Both the position numbers and the translations under genes were made by a program. Below, in pieces: positions 62,736-64,000 of a DNA stretch of 64,000 bases. Source of the stretch: Bacteroidales bacterium. GTDB taxonomy: Bacteria; Bacteroidota; Bacteroidia; Bacteroidales; GCA-2748055. Location of the stretch: assembly GCA_020636775.1 (NCBI GenBank), contig JACJXF010000013.1:1-64000 (forward strand). The letters are read 5' to 3'. The stretch's first letter is position 1. Every line of letters begins with the position of its first letter. Below the pieces are notes generated by a model that saw nothing but the letters and a program-made list of their open reading frames with translations, had not been told where the DNA came from and did not search any database.

Positions 62736-64000
62736 TTATGGCTGCATCGATTCGGCCGCAAATCGCATAAAATTACCGTTCAGAATTTTCGATTGAGTGA
62801 ACCTGTCGGGATTTGCATCCAGAAATTTCAGAATGAAAGTTTTAAAATATTCACTATCGCTGACTTCATCACCTCCCGGAGCGATACTGACCAGATCAAT
62901 ACCAAGTTTTTCGGAAATTTTTTGAAAGTCAGAGAAATCCTTTTCAATTCCCCGGTTTGAATCAATCTGATATACCAGCAAGTGATCTCCTTCCTTTATT
63001 AATTTTATCAGCTCCTCTGAAAATTCCATAGGGTTCTGGCTTAAAATAAGACATGGATTTTCAGATTTTTCAAGAACTGTCATCAGGTTCTGAATTGGAA
63101 GATTATCAAGAAAAAGACCCACTTCATATGCAGAAGCATAGGAAATTATATTTTCAGCTTTACTTTCATCGGAAACATCGAAACTGGCTGCATTCATCTG
63201 TACAAGTTTAAATCCGTTTGTAGCCAGAATTCTGAACCAGCTTTCATCGTAATGAATTCTAAGAGGATTGTACATGGCTAAAACTCCGGGCGCTGAACTA
63301 CGTCGGTTATCGAAAGCCTCATAAGGCTTACGCGCAAACCTGGCATGCAAACCCGCATTTTTATCATTAGCCATGGAATCAATGGCAATCAGCAGTCGTA
63401 ATGCATTTACCTGAGGATCGGAAAAATAAGCGATATCCGAAAAATCAACAATGGCTACAGAGGAATTATACATGTCGAGTTCGGTTTCGAATCCTGAAGA
63501 TCGAATAGGCTTAAGAATATCATAATCAACAAGATGAAGCCTGTTTTCTGCCATGCGTGATTCAGAAAGGAAAGCTTCATTTGTGCCGGCAATTTTCTCA
63601 GCACAGTAGTAAATAAAATCTCCGCTTAGCTGAAGGATACTGGTTTTAATTTTGTCCGGATCATCGGCGGGAGTGTGATAATCAGGGTGAGGACCGGAAG
63701 TCATACCAGCGAATGCAGGCACTCCATGAAGAAGGAAATAATTATGGTCACTGCCGCCTAATCCGCCTGCACTCCAGTTAATATTTGCAAAGACAGAAGA
63801 ATCGGAGTGAGATTTCAGGAAATTATAAACCTCCGGTGCAAATTCAGTCCCGGGCATATTTAAATTTCCGTCTCCCAGCCCTACCATATCCAGGTTAAAA
63901 TATACGACGATATCTTCCAGGGGGATAGTCGGGTTTTCGCACCATCTGCGGGATCCCCATAAACCCTTCTCTTCACCCGTCCAGGCTACAAATACTATGG
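62736..64000 (-). CDS. M28 metallopeptidase, N-terminus beyond window, with M19-like C-terminal domain
   Basis: The coding frame runs off the right edge, so only the last 420 residues are seen. The M28 core: AWTGEEKGLWGS (catalytic and metal Glu pair), NLDMVGLGD (metal Asp), GGSDHNYFLLHGVPAF, and YHTPADDPDKI (metal His). These are the binuclear zinc ligands of Zn-aminopeptidases. The last roughly 240 residues do not belong to M28. They show LMTVLEKSENPCLILSQNP and KLGIDLVSIAPGG, then SKILNGNFMRFAAE, as in the end of M19 membrane dipeptidases, but with the metal His replaced. The start and any signal peptide lie outside the window. Confidence 0.85.
   Translation of the reverse strand, partial: IVFVAWTGEEKGLWGSRRWCENPTIPLEDIVVYFNLDMVGLGDGNLNMPGTEFAPEVYNFLKSHSDSSVFANINWSAGGLGGSDHNYFLLHGVPAFAGMTSGPHPDYHTPADDPDKIKTSILQLSGDFIYYCAEKIAGTNEAFLSESRMAENRLHLVDYDILKPIRSSGFETELDMYNSSVAIVDFSDIAYFSDPQVNALRLLIAIDSMANDKNAGLHARFARKPYEAFDNRRSSAPGVLAMYNPLRIHYDESWFRILATNGFKLVQMNAASFDVSDESKAENIISYASAYEVGLFLDNLPIQNLMTVLEKSENPCLILSQNPMEFSEELIKLIKEGDHLLVYQIDSNRGIEKDFSDFQKISEKLGIDLVSIAPGGDEVSDSEYFKTFILKFLDANPDRFTQSKILNGNFMRFAAESMQP

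Overview
The window reads as a chromosomal stretch of an anaerobic or fermentative Bacteroidota bacterium, most likely near Bacteroidales/Marinilabiliales. The evidence is: TAnnTTTG-type -7 promoter elements instead of sigma70 boxes; gldF/gldG gliding genes; a xylanase with a type IX secretion sorting tail; a TonB-dependent receptor with a carboxypeptidase-regulatory-like N-terminus; lpxB (Gram-negative lipid A); and futalosine-route menaquinone genes. I recognise no rRNA, tRNA, CRISPR array, transposase or phage gene. Coding density is high and base composition looks even.

Layout. 1-2.6 kb: a repeat-rich intergenic stretch and a secreted protein of unknown function. 2.8-11 kb: energy metabolism on the plus strand. 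An ADP-forming acyl-CoA synthetase, an aldo/keto reductase, an Mpv17-like membrane protein, an aminotransferase and a four-gene 2-oxoacid:ferredoxin oxidoreductase together fit amino acid to 2-oxoacid to acyl-CoA to acid plus ATP. 11-31 kb, minus strand: a beta-mannosidase lipoprotein, a heterodimeric ABC exporter, the yicC-gmk-nadD operon, a MATE transporter, a DUF2846-like/barrel protein, a GH28 lipoprotein, an ICMT-like methyltransferase, tryptophanase, a seven-blade WD40 protein, a UbiA prenyltransferase and pheT. 31.5-35 kb, plus strand: surE, a small membrane protein, lpxB and spoIID/lytB. 35.4-38.9 kb: gldF, gldG and a DUF4340-like protein. 38.9-46.2 kb: a glycan block of secreted GH10 xylanase, sodium:solute symporter and cellobiose phosphorylase. 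46.4-49 kb: dnaN, a DnaQ-like exonuclease and a FAH-family hydrolase. 49-55.5 kb, minus strand: a mono-haem lipoprotein, an HD-domain protein, pyruvate kinase, a CAP-domain protein, a GNAT, an NfeD protease and mqnA. 55.7-62.7 kb, plus strand: purB, an MsbA-like ABC exporter, a glycosyltransferase, a lipoprotein and a TonB-dependent receptor. The window ends inside an M28 peptidase on the minus strand.

How the genes fit together: the cell appears to ferment amino acids (tryptophanase, aminotransferase, ferredoxin-linked oxidoreductase, ADP-forming ligase) and plant polysaccharide (xylanase, GH28, beta-mannosidase, phosphorolysis of cellobiose), and to make menaquinone by the futalosine route (mqnA plus a UbiA enzyme).

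I did not find a clearly new multi-gene system. The most unusual signals are: (i) a composite intergenic repeat present twice (26.2 and 35.3 kb), 57/68 identical in its core and placed in the same orientation relative to the downstream gene; (ii) short-period (6, 7 and 9 bp) decayed tandem repeats in intergenic DNA, one running through a stop codon; (iii) an M28 peptidase whose C-terminal half resembles an inactivated M19 dipeptidase barrel; (iv) a DUF2846-like domain joined to a putative outer-membrane barrel; (v) a cellulose/xylan block sitting between gld genes and dnaN.
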